64,000 nt of DNA. Origin: Acidimicrobiia bacterium (GTDB lineage: Bacteria; Actinomycetota; Acidimicrobiia; Acidimicrobiales; Bin134). Position numbers and translations under genes: made by a program. The stretch spans positions 1 to 64,000 of the forward strand of contig JAJEGM010000013.1 in the NCBI GenBank assembly GCA_022819825.1, read 5' to 3'. Shown one piece after another: positions 25,958 through 37,200 of the stretch; the stretch's first letter is position 1; each line of letters begins with the position of its first letter. Below the pieces are notes generated by a model. It did no database searches. It was not told where the DNA came from and worked only from the letters and a program-made list of their open reading frames with translations.

Positions 25958-28675
25958 TCAGAAGCCATACTTGCGACGGCGGCGCTCGAAAGCCTCTTTG
26001 CCGCCTTCGAGGATTTCCTCTACCAGTGCCCGAACCGACGGCGTATCGATGGACCCCATGTGCTCCGGTCGGAGAAAAGCCCGTCCTTCATCATCGCCAT
26101 CGTCGACATCACCCTTCGCATCAAGGCCCAAGATGAGTTCAGCATCACCCAGTACGGGAATATTCGCATTGTGCGTTGAGAAGACAAATTGGCGCTGCCT
26201 CTTGTTCTCCCTCATTTTCTCGACGATGACCTCGCTTATGAAGCGGTTGTCGAGATCGTCCTCAGGTTGGTCGATTATCAGCGGAGCATCAGATTCAAGC
26301 AGCAATAGCAGCAGCACGGCAGTGGCTTTCTGGCCTTTCGACAGTTTGCCGAGCGACTGCCACAACTCATCGCCGGTACTGCCCGATGTGTTCAGGAGCA
26401 GCTCAGTGGTCGGCTGCAACTCCAACTCTTCAATCTTCATCAGTGTGCTTTCGCCCCCGCCGGCGATGCTCTCTGCTTGTTGTCGGGTGATGCTGTAGTG
26501 CTCGGCCAATTCCGCGGCACCATTACGGCATCGAGCCACGAGATCTGTGAGGGACAACTCATCGGCTGATTCGAGTTGCCGGATCGCGACGTCTAGCCGA
26601 CCGCCAATCTCGTCTCTCAGCAAGGCTGTCAATGGCGCCCGATCGCCTGCGGCACTGACTTCAACCCGGACGTATCCCTTGAGTCGCTTGTTCACACGCT
26701 TCGCAGCGCCGACAAGCTCGCGGAATTGGGTGGCTTTGACGCCCTCCCACTCGTCAAGCAAGTTTCGTCGTCGTTGAAGTTCCTCGCTACGCAGTTTCAC
26801 GAGTGCTGAATGCCGCTCTTCGAGGGGACGCAGATTCTCAATACTGCGCCGCAAGCGGATGAAGTCCTCCCCGTCAACGGCTGACTTCTGTAGTTCGCGA
26901 AGGATTGCCTCGTATCGCTCGTCGATCACCGCCTTGTGTTCCGACCACTCCGAGGTGATGGTGTCGATGCGTTGCTCAGCTCGCTCCAACACGCTCTCGA
27001 CCTGCTGTGCGACCGATTCAAGTGCGTCGCTCAACTCAATCAGAACTGCATTTGCCGCATCGAGGATCGGCGCGCCGGGCAAGTCGGCTAGCGCGCGCGA
27101 TGAAACGAAGGTGCGGTCGAGAGGCAACTCTTGGCGCAACGTCGCCAGGACTTCGCGTGCTGGCTGAAGGCGTTCCGGGATGGAGTCAACGATCCGGGAC
27201 TCGCGAACCAGCAAACTCTGGTCTTTGAGACGGTCTTCGAGACCAGCTTCTTGAAACCGTTCCAAGGTTTCTTCAAGCTGGGGCAGTTCGGCAAGGCGCT
27301 CGTTGATCGAGGCGAGTTCTTCGTCGGCTTCGAGTATCGCTTTGCGGGAGGCTCGCAGTTCGCGCTGAATGCTTGCCTTGCGTGCTTCGAGGTCGGCATC
27401 GGAACGCACAAAGCGGTGGAGTAGCCGGGTGAGTTTGGGGCCGCTGCGGGTGAGTTCAGATATCTCGTGCTGGCCAAATACCTCAGCTCGAGGCAGCACG
27501 TCAATCGGCCGCAGGTTCGATACCTGGCCCTCGTCGTCGCGAACGATGGGCGGATTCGGAACGGTTCGCTCAATGCGATATTGGCGCTCGGCAGGATGCA
27601 GCGAACGCACCAGCAGCGACACCTTGGTGCCGCTTCGGAGCACATGACGGACGATGTCGCGGTGGGCATTGAGTGCTTCGTCTCCAACAGGTTCGAGATC
27701 CAAGGCGTACCGAATGCTCTCGATCACGGTCGACTTTCCTGTCCCGCGTCCGCCTATGAGTACGTTTAGGTTCGGATTGAGGTGAATCGCGCCGCCGTCA
27801 AGAAAGCCTCCGCCCTCCCACGTGATGGCCGCCAACTCCGAGTGCTCCTCAGGTTCCTCGTCGGAGTTGAGGCGGACACGCGAATCAGGATCGAGGAAGG
27901 CCTGTCGCAGCCCTTCGACGCTGGGCTGACCAGCAAACTTGATCAGAGTGGTCGCTCCCTCGTTGTCTAAGTCGTCCAAGCAGGCCACATCCTTGGCATT
28001 GACCACGGCAATCGCTTGACGCTTGCCAGCCTTGTAGGCGCGTTCATACTCCGGCACTTCATTCCTGATGATTGAGCGCTCCCCTTCGTCGAGTTCATCA
28101 ATCGACGAAGGAATCTGTATTGCCAATAAATTCTCGTTTTTCCACGCGAGCGCTCGCGCGCTCTTTTGAAGGGCCTGAAAAAGCCCCTTCGACCCAACGG
28201 CGTGTGCCGCGATAGCGATCCCACCCTGACGGGAAACCATCTTCAAAATCGTGGCGAAATCCTTGCTGCACGCCTCTCGTGACGGCTGGGGATTTAGGAT
28301 GCCGAACTCGCCTAGGAGCCGGCCGAGTCGGTCTGTAGCGGCATCTGCGTCGTAGATGCACAGGACGTGAATGCCATCAGTCGACTCAAGCTCGAAACCT
28401 GGTAGCACGGTCACGCCTGAACCGCGTGCAGCCTCGTGGAAGGCTGCGATGTCTTGAATGCTGTTGTGATCGGTGATCGCGAGAACGTCGATACCGAGCT
28501 CTTGGGACTTCTCCACGAGACTTGCCGCATAGCTATGCGCGTCGCCGAGGTTGGGTGAGCTTTTGTAGCTCTCGCCATAGTGATGTGGGTTCACCTGAAG
28601 TGCGCACCGCACGAAGTGAGCACCTGATGGCCTTTCCAGCGCATTGGCGATCACGTCTGGTTCGGATGTGTCCAT
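25958..28675 (-). CDS. TrlF-type protein: PHP domain fused to an SMC-like ATPase
   Basis: 905 aa. The N-terminal 280 residues form a PHP metal-hydrolase domain: NPHHYGES, VLAITDHNSI, VLPGFELESTDGIHVLCIYD and IAIAAHAVG. Then an SMC/RecN-like ATPase: Walker A LIGGRGTGKSTVIESIRYAL, a long charged coiled-coil insertion (about 420-720), signature KLSKGQKATAVLLLLLL and Walker B LIIDQPEDDLD with a downstream STHN switch His. The layout fits a nuclease or phosphoesterase gated by ATP-dependent DNA or end sensing. Found in defence neighbourhoods, function not established. Lower GC and more AAG/GAA codons than the flanking core genes. Confidence 0.85.
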   Translation of the reverse strand: MDTSEPDVIANALERPSGAHFVRCALQVNPHHYGESYKSSPNLGDAHSYAASLVEKSQELGIDVLAITDHNSIQDIAAFHEAARGSGVTVLPGFELESTDGIHVLCIYDADAATDRLGRLLGEFGILNPQPSREACSKDFATILKMVSRQGGIAIAAHAVGSKGLFQALQKSARALAWKNENLLAIQIPSSIDELDEGERSIIRNEVPEYERAYKAGKRQAIAVVNAKDVACLDDLDNEGATTLIKFAGQPSVEGLRQAFLDPDSRVRLNSDEEPEEHSELAAITWEGGGFLDGGAIHLNPNLNVLIGGRGTGKSTVIESIRYALDLEPVGDEALNAHRDIVRHVLRSGTKVSLLVRSLHPAERQYRIERTVPNPPIVRDDEGQVSNLRPIDVLPRAEVFGQHEISELTRSGPKLTRLLHRFVRSDADLEARKASIQRELRASRKAILEADEELASINERLAELPQLEETLERFQEAGLEDRLKDQSLLVRESRIVDSIPERLQPAREVLATLRQELPLDRTFVSSRALADLPGAPILDAANAVLIELSDALESVAQQVESVLERAEQRIDTITSEWSEHKAVIDERYEAILRELQKSAVDGEDFIRLRRSIENLRPLEERHSALVKLRSEELQRRRNLLDEWEGVKATQFRELVGAAKRVNKRLKGYVRVEVSAAGDRAPLTALLRDEIGGRLDVAIRQLESADELSLTDLVARCRNGAAELAEHYSITRQQAESIAGGGESTLMKIEELELQPTTELLLNTSGSTGDELWQSLGKLSKGQKATAVLLLLLLESDAPLIIDQPEDDLDNRFISEVIVEKMRENKRQRQFVFSTHNANIPVLGDAELILGLDAKGDVDDGDDEGRAFLRPEHMGSIDTPSVRALVEEILEGGKEAFERRRRKYGF

Positions 28676-28678
28676 TCG

Positions 28679-28792
28679 CTAGTTCTCCGGGCCTTCGAGA
28701 TCGCTCATGATTCTTCTATAGGCCGAGTCATACAGCAACCACGAATAAGGTTCGATCCGGTCCGCCGGTTGAAGGGAGAGTTCGGCCCTCAA
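28679..28792 (-). CDS. Possible small protein upstream of the TrlF gene
   Basis: An open frame from TTG 28792 to TAG 28679 encodes 37 residues (RAELSLQPADRIEPYSWLLY ... RRIMSDLEGPEN), ending 3 bp before the TrlF ATG. The composition is protein-like and the frame sits in the only sizeable gap of the island (151 bp). There is no convincing Shine-Dalgarno sequence, and it may instead be the tail of a gene whose front has been deleted. Absent from the ORF track because of its length. Confidence 0.3.
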   Translation of the reverse strand: MRAELSLQPADRIEPYSWLLYDSAYRRIMSDLEGPEN

Positions 28793-28826
28793 TCGCGGCA
28801 GCTCAGTCTATTCCGTGGCATTTGGC

Positions 28827-31634
28827 CTAGTTGGTGAGATCGTGATCGAGGCCGAGTTGGCGCAATCCTTCGGCGACGGTCAGGTCTAGTGTGGTGCGGG
28901 GGATGCCATCAGGGTGGGTGGCAGTGACTTCGACGTTGATGGTCACGTCGGCACCGGTGGCAGCGAGGGGCATAATCGCGACCTTGACCACATCGCGGAT
29001 TTTGTCGGCAGGGATCTGGTGGGTGGTGAGGGTGACCCTGGTCGGATCTTGGTCTTCCTTAACATCAGACTGCTGATCTTCTGAGTTTTCCGTAAGAGTG
29101 ATCTCGGCCCCAGGCTCTGAACCAGTTGTTGATTGAGCCTCTTCAGACTTCTTGTTCTGACGGCGAGCGTCGATCAGGGGTTTGATGTCGGCAGCGCGTA
29201 CAAGCCAGGTGCCGGGTTGGAACTGGATCTCGGTCGGGTCTAGCGGCTCCCCGAAGCGCAGAACGGCATCAGCAGCATCCCAGGAGGCACCCGATGCCAA
29301 GCCGAACAGGTTGGCACTCACCCCTTGTTCTAGGCAGCGGTGCAGCACATCGGGATTTGCGATCTTCGGTAGCCGGGGCAGCCGATAGAAGTAATCCAAC
29401 AGGCGGTCAAGCTCGACCGCAGACTCGTCCGAGCCAATCACGCCGAATCGTTCGGAGAGCAGGGCTGCGGGTGCGAGCGTGGTGTCAATCAGCCGGTCGG
29501 TGGCCTTGAGATGTTCAACCACCCGTTGGCAAATGGTGTCACCAACCCGAGCCGGGCCGAGATCCACGGTTTCGACTCGTACGCCACCACTGCCGTCTGG
29601 CCCAAGCAGAATGAGGTGCCGGTAGGCCATTACAACTTCTTGGGGTAGTCGCTCTTCAACGGCCTTCAGCCGGTTAGCTAGCTGGTCTCGCTGATCTTGG
29701 TTGAACCTCTTTAGGCGGATGCTGTCCTTGGTGATTTCCCGCATGGCCACCACGGTGCGCGCTGCCTGGCGGGCCTTGGTCACACCACCGGCATCGGCAG
29801 CCACCAGCGCCAAGGCGTTCTTGTTGGATCGGGATGAGCCCCGCCCAGTGTTGAGGATCACACCTGCCACCTCTTCCGCCTCAGCAGCGGCGCTGCCAGG
29901 TTGGTTGCCGACTGCCCGGTGTGGGGCAAGCACACCGATGGTGAGACGGGGCTCGTCGACCACATCGCTGGGCTCAACGACATGGGGAACCACTCTGAAC
30001 GGGGCTACCGGTCCAGCGACTTGGCCGACTGTTTCCCGCAACAGCGCGGTGATCTCTCCGTCGCCGACTGCGCCCTCACGCTCCACGATCACCTTGTTCA
30101 GGTTGGGCTCGGTGGTGAACCGATAGCGGCCGCTCTCGTAGCGCATGTACCACAGCGATCCGGCCAAGGCATCACGCACATCGTCCAGCACTCCTCGGGA
30201 CAAGCCGGGAATCGGCTGGGCGACACCGACCAGCATCTGCGGAGGTGAGGCACCAAGAACCCGGTCAGAGCCGAAACTGTTGAGGAATGCCGTCGTGGCT
30301 AGGCCTACCGCCACCCGGTTCTTCTTGATCTCTCCCCCTCTCCGTTCGTCCTCCACCACGGCTTTTGAGTCAGCTCGGATGATGTCAGCGTTGAGTGCCG
30401 ACTTGTAGGACTCGCCGGCGAATCTGATGACCTCAGCCCGGACTCCGTCGTCGGCGAGGGGAACATCGCCGGGGCTGATGAGCAATCCCTGATGGTTGAG
30501 CTGAGACAGCGCCTTCACGGTGTGAGCCAGCGTGCGCAACGCCCCTCGGGTGCGCTGGAATCCCGACAACGACCCCCAGCGGTTGGTAAGCAGGTCAATG
30601 AGCTCCGGGTGGAACGGATAGGCACCGCAGATGCGGCCTCTGTATGAGGGGTCGCGATAGGACTGGGGCAATACATCACCCATCTGCTCATACCAGGTTC
30701 CGTAGGCATCGGCTACTGCCTGTCGCTGCTCGAAACTGCCGATAGTCTCGAACAGACGAGTGTGCAGGATGGGGAAGATGTCGTCGCCCTCCACCGGAGT
30801 GACAATGTTCTCGGTGCGGCCCACGACTTTTGAAAGCCGCTCTGCCATCTCTTGTCCGGCAACAGTCGAATAGTCCTCCAAGCGCGACGAGGTGAGGGTG
30901 GCGACCACCGCGACACCGGGCACGTTGGAGGCTGCGGTGCAGAGCTCCTTGATCACAGTGAGCGTGGTGGCCGCCAGGTTGCCGTCAACCGAGCCCACCT
31001 CCAGTGCCTTGTTGAGATACTCCAGTGTCTCGTCAAGCAGGATCAAGCACGGTGCCGCTTCGCTGAGCAGCTTGACCATCTCCACTGTCGAAGTGCCGCG
31101 CAGCCCCTCATCTTTGGGCCGTACTGACTCATACGCTGCGGTACCCCCGAGCCGCCAGGCCAAATGGCCCAGGAAAGAACGCACGACAGTGCCATCGGGC
31201 ATCGTCTCGGGATCGACAGTGAGCGCGGAGCCGTCCAGCACCGCAACTCGGGCTGTCGGCAGGTTTCCAGTTCTAAAGAGTGCGGCGAGGTCTCTTCCCA
31301 GTTGTGTGTTGGCCACCCGCTCGGGAGCGCCGAACAGGTGGTACGCGGCCAGCAGTGTGTGGGTCTTGCCCCCGCCAAACTCTGTCTGCATCCGAAACAC
31401 TGCTGCCGACCCCATGTCGCCGCCCAGCCGGTTGCCCACTTCCACCAGCACGGATTGCAGGTTCTCAGTCAAGTATGTCTTGGCCGCGAACAACTCAGCA
31501 TCCACATAGTCGGCGGGGCCCATCCCATTTGCTACCAGGCCGAGGTCGGCAGCAAATAGCGACTCGTCGAATGACCCGTCGCGGATGTCTGCGTGGGGCC
31601 GGGCGATGTCGACCCACGGTGCCAATTCGGTCAT
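28827..31634 (-). CDS. DUF499 AAA+ ATPase
   Basis: 935 aa. Walker A is MQTEFGGGKTHTLLAAYHLFG near residue 90; Walker B is in PCLILLDETLEYLNKALE near residue 200, and a sensor-like VVATLTSSRLEDYS follows. The rest matches the DUF499 layout, with a polar C-terminal region containing an acidic, low-complexity stretch (about 820-860) and a final mixed beta domain. DUF499 proteins occur beside DUF1156 methylases in defence islands and are comparable to the BrxC/PglY ATPases of BREX. The gene lies 12 bp after the methylase stop, so it is co-transcribed. Confidence 0.85.
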   Translation of the reverse strand: MTELAPWVDIARPHADIRDGSFDESLFAADLGLVANGMGPADYVDAELFAAKTYLTENLQSVLVEVGNRLGGDMGSAAVFRMQTEFGGGKTHTLLAAYHLFGAPERVANTQLGRDLAALFRTGNLPTARVAVLDGSALTVDPETMPDGTVVRSFLGHLAWRLGGTAAYESVRPKDEGLRGTSTVEMVKLLSEAAPCLILLDETLEYLNKALEVGSVDGNLAATTLTVIKELCTAASNVPGVAVVATLTSSRLEDYSTVAGQEMAERLSKVVGRTENIVTPVEGDDIFPILHTRLFETIGSFEQRQAVADAYGTWYEQMGDVLPQSYRDPSYRGRICGAYPFHPELIDLLTNRWGSLSGFQRTRGALRTLAHTVKALSQLNHQGLLISPGDVPLADDGVRAEVIRFAGESYKSALNADIIRADSKAVVEDERRGGEIKKNRVAVGLATTAFLNSFGSDRVLGASPPQMLVGVAQPIPGLSRGVLDDVRDALAGSLWYMRYESGRYRFTTEPNLNKVIVEREGAVGDGEITALLRETVGQVAGPVAPFRVVPHVVEPSDVVDEPRLTIGVLAPHRAVGNQPGSAAAEAEEVAGVILNTGRGSSRSNKNALALVAADAGGVTKARQAARTVVAMREITKDSIRLKRFNQDQRDQLANRLKAVEERLPQEVVMAYRHLILLGPDGSGGVRVETVDLGPARVGDTICQRVVEHLKATDRLIDTTLAPAALLSERFGVIGSDESAVELDRLLDYFYRLPRLPKIANPDVLHRCLEQGVSANLFGLASGASWDAADAVLRFGEPLDPTEIQFQPGTWLVRAADIKPLIDARRQNKKSEEAQSTTGSEPGAEITLTENSEDQQSDVKEDQDPTRVTLTTHQIPADKIRDVVKVAIMPLAATGADVTINVEVTATHPDGIPRTTLDLTVAEGLRQLGLDHDLTN

Positions 31635-31646
31635 AGCGCCTGCCTA

Positions 31647-34295
31647 TCAGAAGGAAAACTGGAGTTCTTCATAGCTGGTTGCCGGCTGCTTCGCCGCGGC
31701 ATCGGCCAGGCGTTTATGTGAGGTGGCGAGCGCCTGATACATCGTGCGCTCCCGCTCCCCCTCGGGGAGCACTTCTGCCAAAGCTCGGGCCACGTCCCAG
31801 AAACCAGGAATGGTCCCAAAACTCGATGTAGCCAGCACATCAACCACCTCGTTGGCCCGCCCCGCCTCCCAGAGCTGGGCGGCCACGTGCAGCACATCGA
31901 TCAGCGGGCTATCAGGCCGCAGCCGAATGTCGGAGCGCTCATGGGGGCCAAGCAGTGAGAAGTTCTTGCCCTTGCGGCTGACCATCCCACCGGGCAAAGT
32001 CACATCGTCGAGGCTCACTGAGAATGCCCGGGACAGTTTGATGGCCTCATCGGCGGGGACGGGCACCGTCAGGTATGCCCATCGCCAGGTGACGTAGAGC
32101 AGGGATCGGTCGTCAAGCACGCCGAGCGTATCGGCGGCGAGCAGGCGTCCCATCGCGTGGCGGGCAACTGCCTTGCGGGCCAGCTCCATGAGGTCGCCGA
32201 TGGACACCTCGGTTCCATCCAAGCGGGTGACCGAGCGATGGCGGGCGAACACCTCGAAGGCCGGGCCTATGGCCGATACGAAATAGTCCGCGCCTCGCAG
32301 CCCCAAGTCCTCAAACTCATTCAGCCGCTGGCCGACCACTCGGTTCAGCTCGGCCTCTACTTCGTCATAGAAGGCATCGCCGGCCTCGGTGTTGGGCCGG
32401 CACACCAGCACCACCGAACTGGCCAAGGTCGCCTTGACATGGGCCACCGTCCGCCCGGCCATCTCCGAGCGGATGGGCCAGGAGGTGGTGACGCTCAACC
32501 CGGCGACCCGCAGCGCGCGCAGCAGCTTCTCCCACGCCTTGACCGCAGTGTGGGCGAAAACCAGTGCCACCACCCCGTCGGGTTTCACCACCCGGGCCAC
32601 CTCCGACAGCGCGTCGGCGAGCCGCCGGTCGAACTCTTCTTCGGAGATATAGCCGTCCATGCCGGGGCGACAGCGATTCTGAACCACTTCTTGGGCTTTT
32701 GGGGTCCATGGGGTGGCGAAGTGCTCGGGGTACAAATGCCCGACCGAGCGCTTGAGCCACACGTAGAAGAAGTCCGACAGGTCGGAGTACATCACTGAGA
32801 AGTAGTAGGGCGGGTCAATGAGCACGGCATCGAACTCGCCATCGGCGAAGGGCATGGCCCGGGCGTCGCCCCGCAGCACCCGCGCCGGACCTTCGCCGGT
32901 CTGCGAGCAATGCTCGATCACCTTGCCGATTGCAGTCACCGCGTCGTCCCAAGAACCAGACCCAGTACGGAACGGGTAGTTCTCGCAGAAGTCCCACCGC
33001 ATCTGCACTGTCTGACCGGGAAACGTGCCCCGAATCGTCTCGCGGTTGGTGGCCCAACTAGAAAACGCCGAATTCCGGTCGGCCACTTTGTCAAGAGCGA
33101 AGGCAAGGTAGGTGGCAACCGCCCGAGCACGGTCCGCTACCATTCCCTCTCCCAGCATCTCCCTGTGGGCAGCGCGGATGTTGGCGCTCAGCGTCGCATA
33201 GAGCACCAGTTGCCGGTCGGTGTATAGCGACCGCCATGTGCGGTAGCCATAGGGCAAGAACTGCAAATTTCTGTAGCCGACCTCGTCAACCTGTTCATCG
33301 GGCAGGCGAGCCGTTCCGTCGTCGAACTCGTCGTCGACCAGGGCAGGAAGTTCGTCGGCCGCCAACACAGGAGCCTCCGACTCAACCGGAGTCGGCGCGC
33401 GATAGGTGCGCTCTCGCCCGTCAACGTCGCAGACGGCGTACAGCCGATAACCGAAACCGTGGGCTGTCCCGTGGGCTTTCACGTCGCGCTGGGGCGCGGT
33501 GACCGCCGAGATCGGGCAGGTGACGCTTCCCGCTGACTCGAATCCATCTCTCAGGGTCGGGTCGTCGGGAAGCTCGCCCTGATGGACTTCAATGTCCACG
33601 CCGTCCGGCGTCACCGAGGTAGTCACCCAGGCGTGGCGGCGCCCCTCAGCCAACAGCCGAGAGCTGAGAATCGGAATCTCGACCTTCCGGCCCGGGTCGG
33701 GACTGGGCATGGTCCGCACCCAGAAGTAGTAGGGAACCGGCGGGCGGCTTTCGGCGGCGGGATAGAGATGGGCCACAGCTTTTTCGGTTTTCTCGGCCAC
33801 CCACCCCGCCCATCGCTCAACGTCCACCACCAGGGTGTTGCGTCCGTCCAGGTCTGTATCCCCGAAGCGCTTGGGATAGTCAAGAGAGGCCAGCTCCACC
33901 AGATGGGCAACCGGGTTCAGGTCCATGGCTGTGGTGTCACAGCCCAGTCGCATGGCCTCCAATGGAATGGCGCCCCCGCCCGCAAAACAGTCGAGCACCT
34001 TCGGCGGCTGCAAATGGTCTTGCCGGATTCGCTTCTTGAGCCAACCCACCGCATCGTTGTAGAGCAGTCTCTTGGGGGGCATCGCTTCGGCGATCTTGGA
34101 CAACACTTCGCTGGCATCCGCGGCTTCGTCGATCAGCGCTGCCGCGGCCATGGCCCGGGCCATGGGCAGCGGACGACGGGCCCACCAGGTGTGCAGAGTG
34201 GAGATATGCCCGTCATGGGTGCGCTTGTCGGTGTCCGACGCGTGGTTGATTGCGGCGAGCGGGAGCGCCGCCTCGATCAGTTTCCGCCTGGTCAT
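31647..34295 (-). CDS. DUF1156 adenine-specific DNA methyltransferase
   Basis: 882 aa. The N-terminus carries the DUF1156 motif (LPLAAINHASDTDKRTHDGHISTLHTWWARRPLPMARAM). SAM-binding motif I is VLDCFAGGGAIPLEAMRLGC with acidic strand AMDLNP; the catalytic motif is FDAVLIDPPYYFSVMYSDLSDFFYVWLKR, an N6-adenine or N4-cytosine type DPPY. A second Rossmann-like stretch (VVKPDGVVALVFAHT) and a long C-terminal region follow. It presumably marks host DNA so that the helicase/nuclease arm spares it. ATG overlaps the helicase stop (ATGA). Confidence 0.9.
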   Translation of the reverse strand: MTRRKLIEAALPLAAINHASDTDKRTHDGHISTLHTWWARRPLPMARAMAAAALIDEAADASEVLSKIAEAMPPKRLLYNDAVGWLKKRIRQDHLQPPKVLDCFAGGGAIPLEAMRLGCDTTAMDLNPVAHLVELASLDYPKRFGDTDLDGRNTLVVDVERWAGWVAEKTEKAVAHLYPAAESRPPVPYYFWVRTMPSPDPGRKVEIPILSSRLLAEGRRHAWVTTSVTPDGVDIEVHQGELPDDPTLRDGFESAGSVTCPISAVTAPQRDVKAHGTAHGFGYRLYAVCDVDGRERTYRAPTPVESEAPVLAADELPALVDDEFDDGTARLPDEQVDEVGYRNLQFLPYGYRTWRSLYTDRQLVLYATLSANIRAAHREMLGEGMVADRARAVATYLAFALDKVADRNSAFSSWATNRETIRGTFPGQTVQMRWDFCENYPFRTGSGSWDDAVTAIGKVIEHCSQTGEGPARVLRGDARAMPFADGEFDAVLIDPPYYFSVMYSDLSDFFYVWLKRSVGHLYPEHFATPWTPKAQEVVQNRCRPGMDGYISEEEFDRRLADALSEVARVVKPDGVVALVFAHTAVKAWEKLLRALRVAGLSVTTSWPIRSEMAGRTVAHVKATLASSVVLVCRPNTEAGDAFYDEVEAELNRVVGQRLNEFEDLGLRGADYFVSAIGPAFEVFARHRSVTRLDGTEVSIGDLMELARKAVARHAMGRLLAADTLGVLDDRSLLYVTWRWAYLTVPVPADEAIKLSRAFSVSLDDVTLPGGMVSRKGKNFSLLGPHERSDIRLRPDSPLIDVLHVAAQLWEAGRANEVVDVLATSSFGTIPGFWDVARALAEVLPEGERERTMYQALATSHKRLADAAAKQPATSYEELQFSF

Positions 34296-37200
34296 GGCTG
34301 TGCCTCTGCGGCATCTATGACTGGCTGGGGGGCGACCCGATAACGCACATCGAGCTTGGATGACCAGGCGCTGGCCAATGCCTTGGCCGGATCTTGCACC
34401 CGATAGAGACGGGGATTGGGAGTGGCGCAGTCAAGCACCACATACAGCCAATAGTCATCTCCCAGTTCAAGGGCCTTGGCGAACTCCGACCAGGTCAGCT
34501 CCACACCGCCCACTCCGGCCCGGCCCTTCACCTCGATGCAGCGTCGGTCAATGCCCGTAAGGGAAAGCAGGTCGAAACCGATCTTTTGCGCTTCAACCGA
34601 TTTCACGATGTCAGCACCGCGCACATCGGTCTCGTAGCGCGTCGCCTCCCTCACCGCGATCTGCTCTATCTCACGGCTGGAGAATTTGCCAGTTGTGTCA
34701 ATGGGACCGTCGTCGCCCACGGTTTTGCTGGGAACCACCAGCGCCGTGGCAATGATCCGCACTGGACCGCGTTTCACATTGCGAGAGCGCCGGGCTTTGT
34801 CCAGACGCTCTTCCCGTTTCGCGGCGGTCTCTGCCGCCGCGAGCTCGGCTTGTCGGCGGCGGCCCTCTGCGCCGGCCACCCCGCGCTCAACCTCTGCATC
34901 GAGGTCTAGCAGGGCGGTTTGCTGACGGGCCGCTATCTCTGCGAATGCCTTGGTGAGGTAGTCCTCGGTGATTCGAACGACCCGAGTCCGCTCGGTGCTG
35001 GCCTGCTGGAAGTGAGGCTCGAACTCGTGCTGCCGCGCCCAGTTCACCACTTTGTCGACGTCGGAAAGAGTCATCTCGGGTACTTCAGCACCATGAATGA
35101 ACATGTCATACAGCAGCTCACGGCTTGGTCTGAGAGCTTGGCCCTGCGGTTCGGCAACGGTGGCAAATGCCCGGTGGACCATCTCGCCGGTGCCGTCCAC
35201 GCAGTCTCCGGTGAGGAAGAACAGGACTGCTGGCGCATCAACGTCGGGGGCGGCGAACACCGCTCCTGCCTCCACATCGGCCCGAGTGCGGACGATAACG
35301 GTGTTGAGCGCTGCATCGAAGAGGGGGTGGCCAGGACCGCATAGCTCAGCCTCTGGGACGGCGTGTTCGCCTCCGCCGCTGTGCGCCCGCAGGCGAACTG
35401 CTTTGTCGAAGGTGATGCGCTCATAGCTCGGATACACCTCTCGGGTTGCACCAGCGGCTCGAGACCCCGCTACCAGTTCGTCGGGCGTGCGGGTCACTCG
35501 CAGGGTGCCGGGGTCCAGCCGATCCTCGACTCTGCCTCCCAAAAAGTCCACTGCGTCGGTGAAGAACTTCTCGATGTAGCCGGGCGGGAGTCGTCGCTCG
35601 GCTGCCCGAGCAGCGGCTTCAGCTTGTGATTGCCAGTCGAGGTACCGGGTCGCCAGAGCCTCTTTGGTGAGCTCGCGGAACCTTGCCTCCGTCTCGGGAT
35701 CGGCTTGGTCTCCGCCAATGCTCTCCGCCGCGTCGTCAGGGCTGATTTCTTTGGCCAGTACCTGCTCGATCAACTCTGCCAGGCGATATCCCGCAAAGGT
35801 CTCCCCGATCACGTCGAACACCTTGTCCCCGAGAACTCGGCCCATATTCTCCAACTTCTGGAGAAGGGTGGCCAGCACATGGCCCTCAAGGGTGTTGGCG
35901 GCGACCATGTTGTAGATATGCACATCGCGGGTCTGGCCGATGCGGTGGATGCGGCCCATGCGCTGTTCCAATCGGTTCGGGTTCCACGGGATGTCGTAGT
36001 TCACCATCAGATGGCAGAACTGGAGGTTGATGCCCTCTCCGGCGGCCTCGGTGGCCACCATGACCTGGGCCCGATCCCGAAAGTCCCTTTCCGCGGCAAT
36101 CCGGTCTCCCAGCCTCATGCCACCGTGGATGGAAACCACATCGAAGTCTGGCGACAACTTCTCCACCAGATAGTGGAGGGTGTCGCGGTGCTCGGTGAAG
36201 ATCAGCAACTTGACCGACGGATCGTCGCTCAGGCCCTCTTGGCGCACCACTTCGAGCAACTCGTTCAGCTTCACCTCCGTGCCCGCTGCCTCAGCCTCCT
36301 CGGCCTGGATGAGCAGGGGGCGCAATGCGGTCAACTCCTCCTCCAGCTCCGTGATGGTTCCCGGTAACCACTCCTCGAGGGCTCTCTCTTCCATCTCCCA
36401 GCGCTCGTCTTCGTTGAGGTCGCCCAACTCGTCGGGATGCTGTTCGCCGTAGACGTCGGAGATGAACTCCTGGCGGCTCCGCAGATAGGCCGCGGGGTCT
36501 TCCAGCGCTTGTTCCAAGCGATTGACACGGCGCTCCAAGGTGCGCTTGATGGCCCGGAGCGACGACGCCAGCCGCCGCTGCATGGTAGTGAGCGCAAAAC
36601 CGGCAACCCGCGGGCCGCTCTCGCCTCGGATGCGAGCCAGTTCGGTGGACACAAAGCTGGTGACCGCTTCATACAAGTCCCGTTCCGCGCCCGCGAGGTT
36701 GTAGGCCACCGTGTGCGGGTGACGGGGCTTGAACAGAGCTTCGCCCCTCATGTCCACCATCTCCTCCTTGGCAACCTTGCGGTACTGGTGGGGATTCAGC
36801 GGCACATCGCCTGAAGGGCAGCGGTCGCCATAGGCGTCCGGGTCGAGCAAACGAAGCAGTCCCCACATTGATTCGTTGCGACCCGAGTGCGGCGTGGCCG
36901 TCAACAGGATCAGACGATGCGCCTTCCGGGCCACCACTTCAGCCGCCTTGTAGCGCTCGCTGCGCCTTTTAATCAGACCTTTGCTGTCGACATCAAGCGT
37001 GAACCCGTGAGCCTCGTCGACAATGGCCAAGTCCCACTCCCGCTCAGCTCCGGCAAACCCCTCCAACACCTCCTCTCGCCGGAGCAAATCCCGCGACACC
37101 ACCACCAAGTCGTGCTGATCCCAAGGGTTCTGTGTCGGGTGGGCATGCAACATTGCCGAGTCGAACTGAGTGCAGTGGATGTCGAACCGCTCGGCCAGCT

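Noticed and set aside
28748-28760. GGTTCGATCC, T-loop-like sequence inside the island
   Set aside because: No flanking T stem or acceptor; lies inside a coding-like frame.
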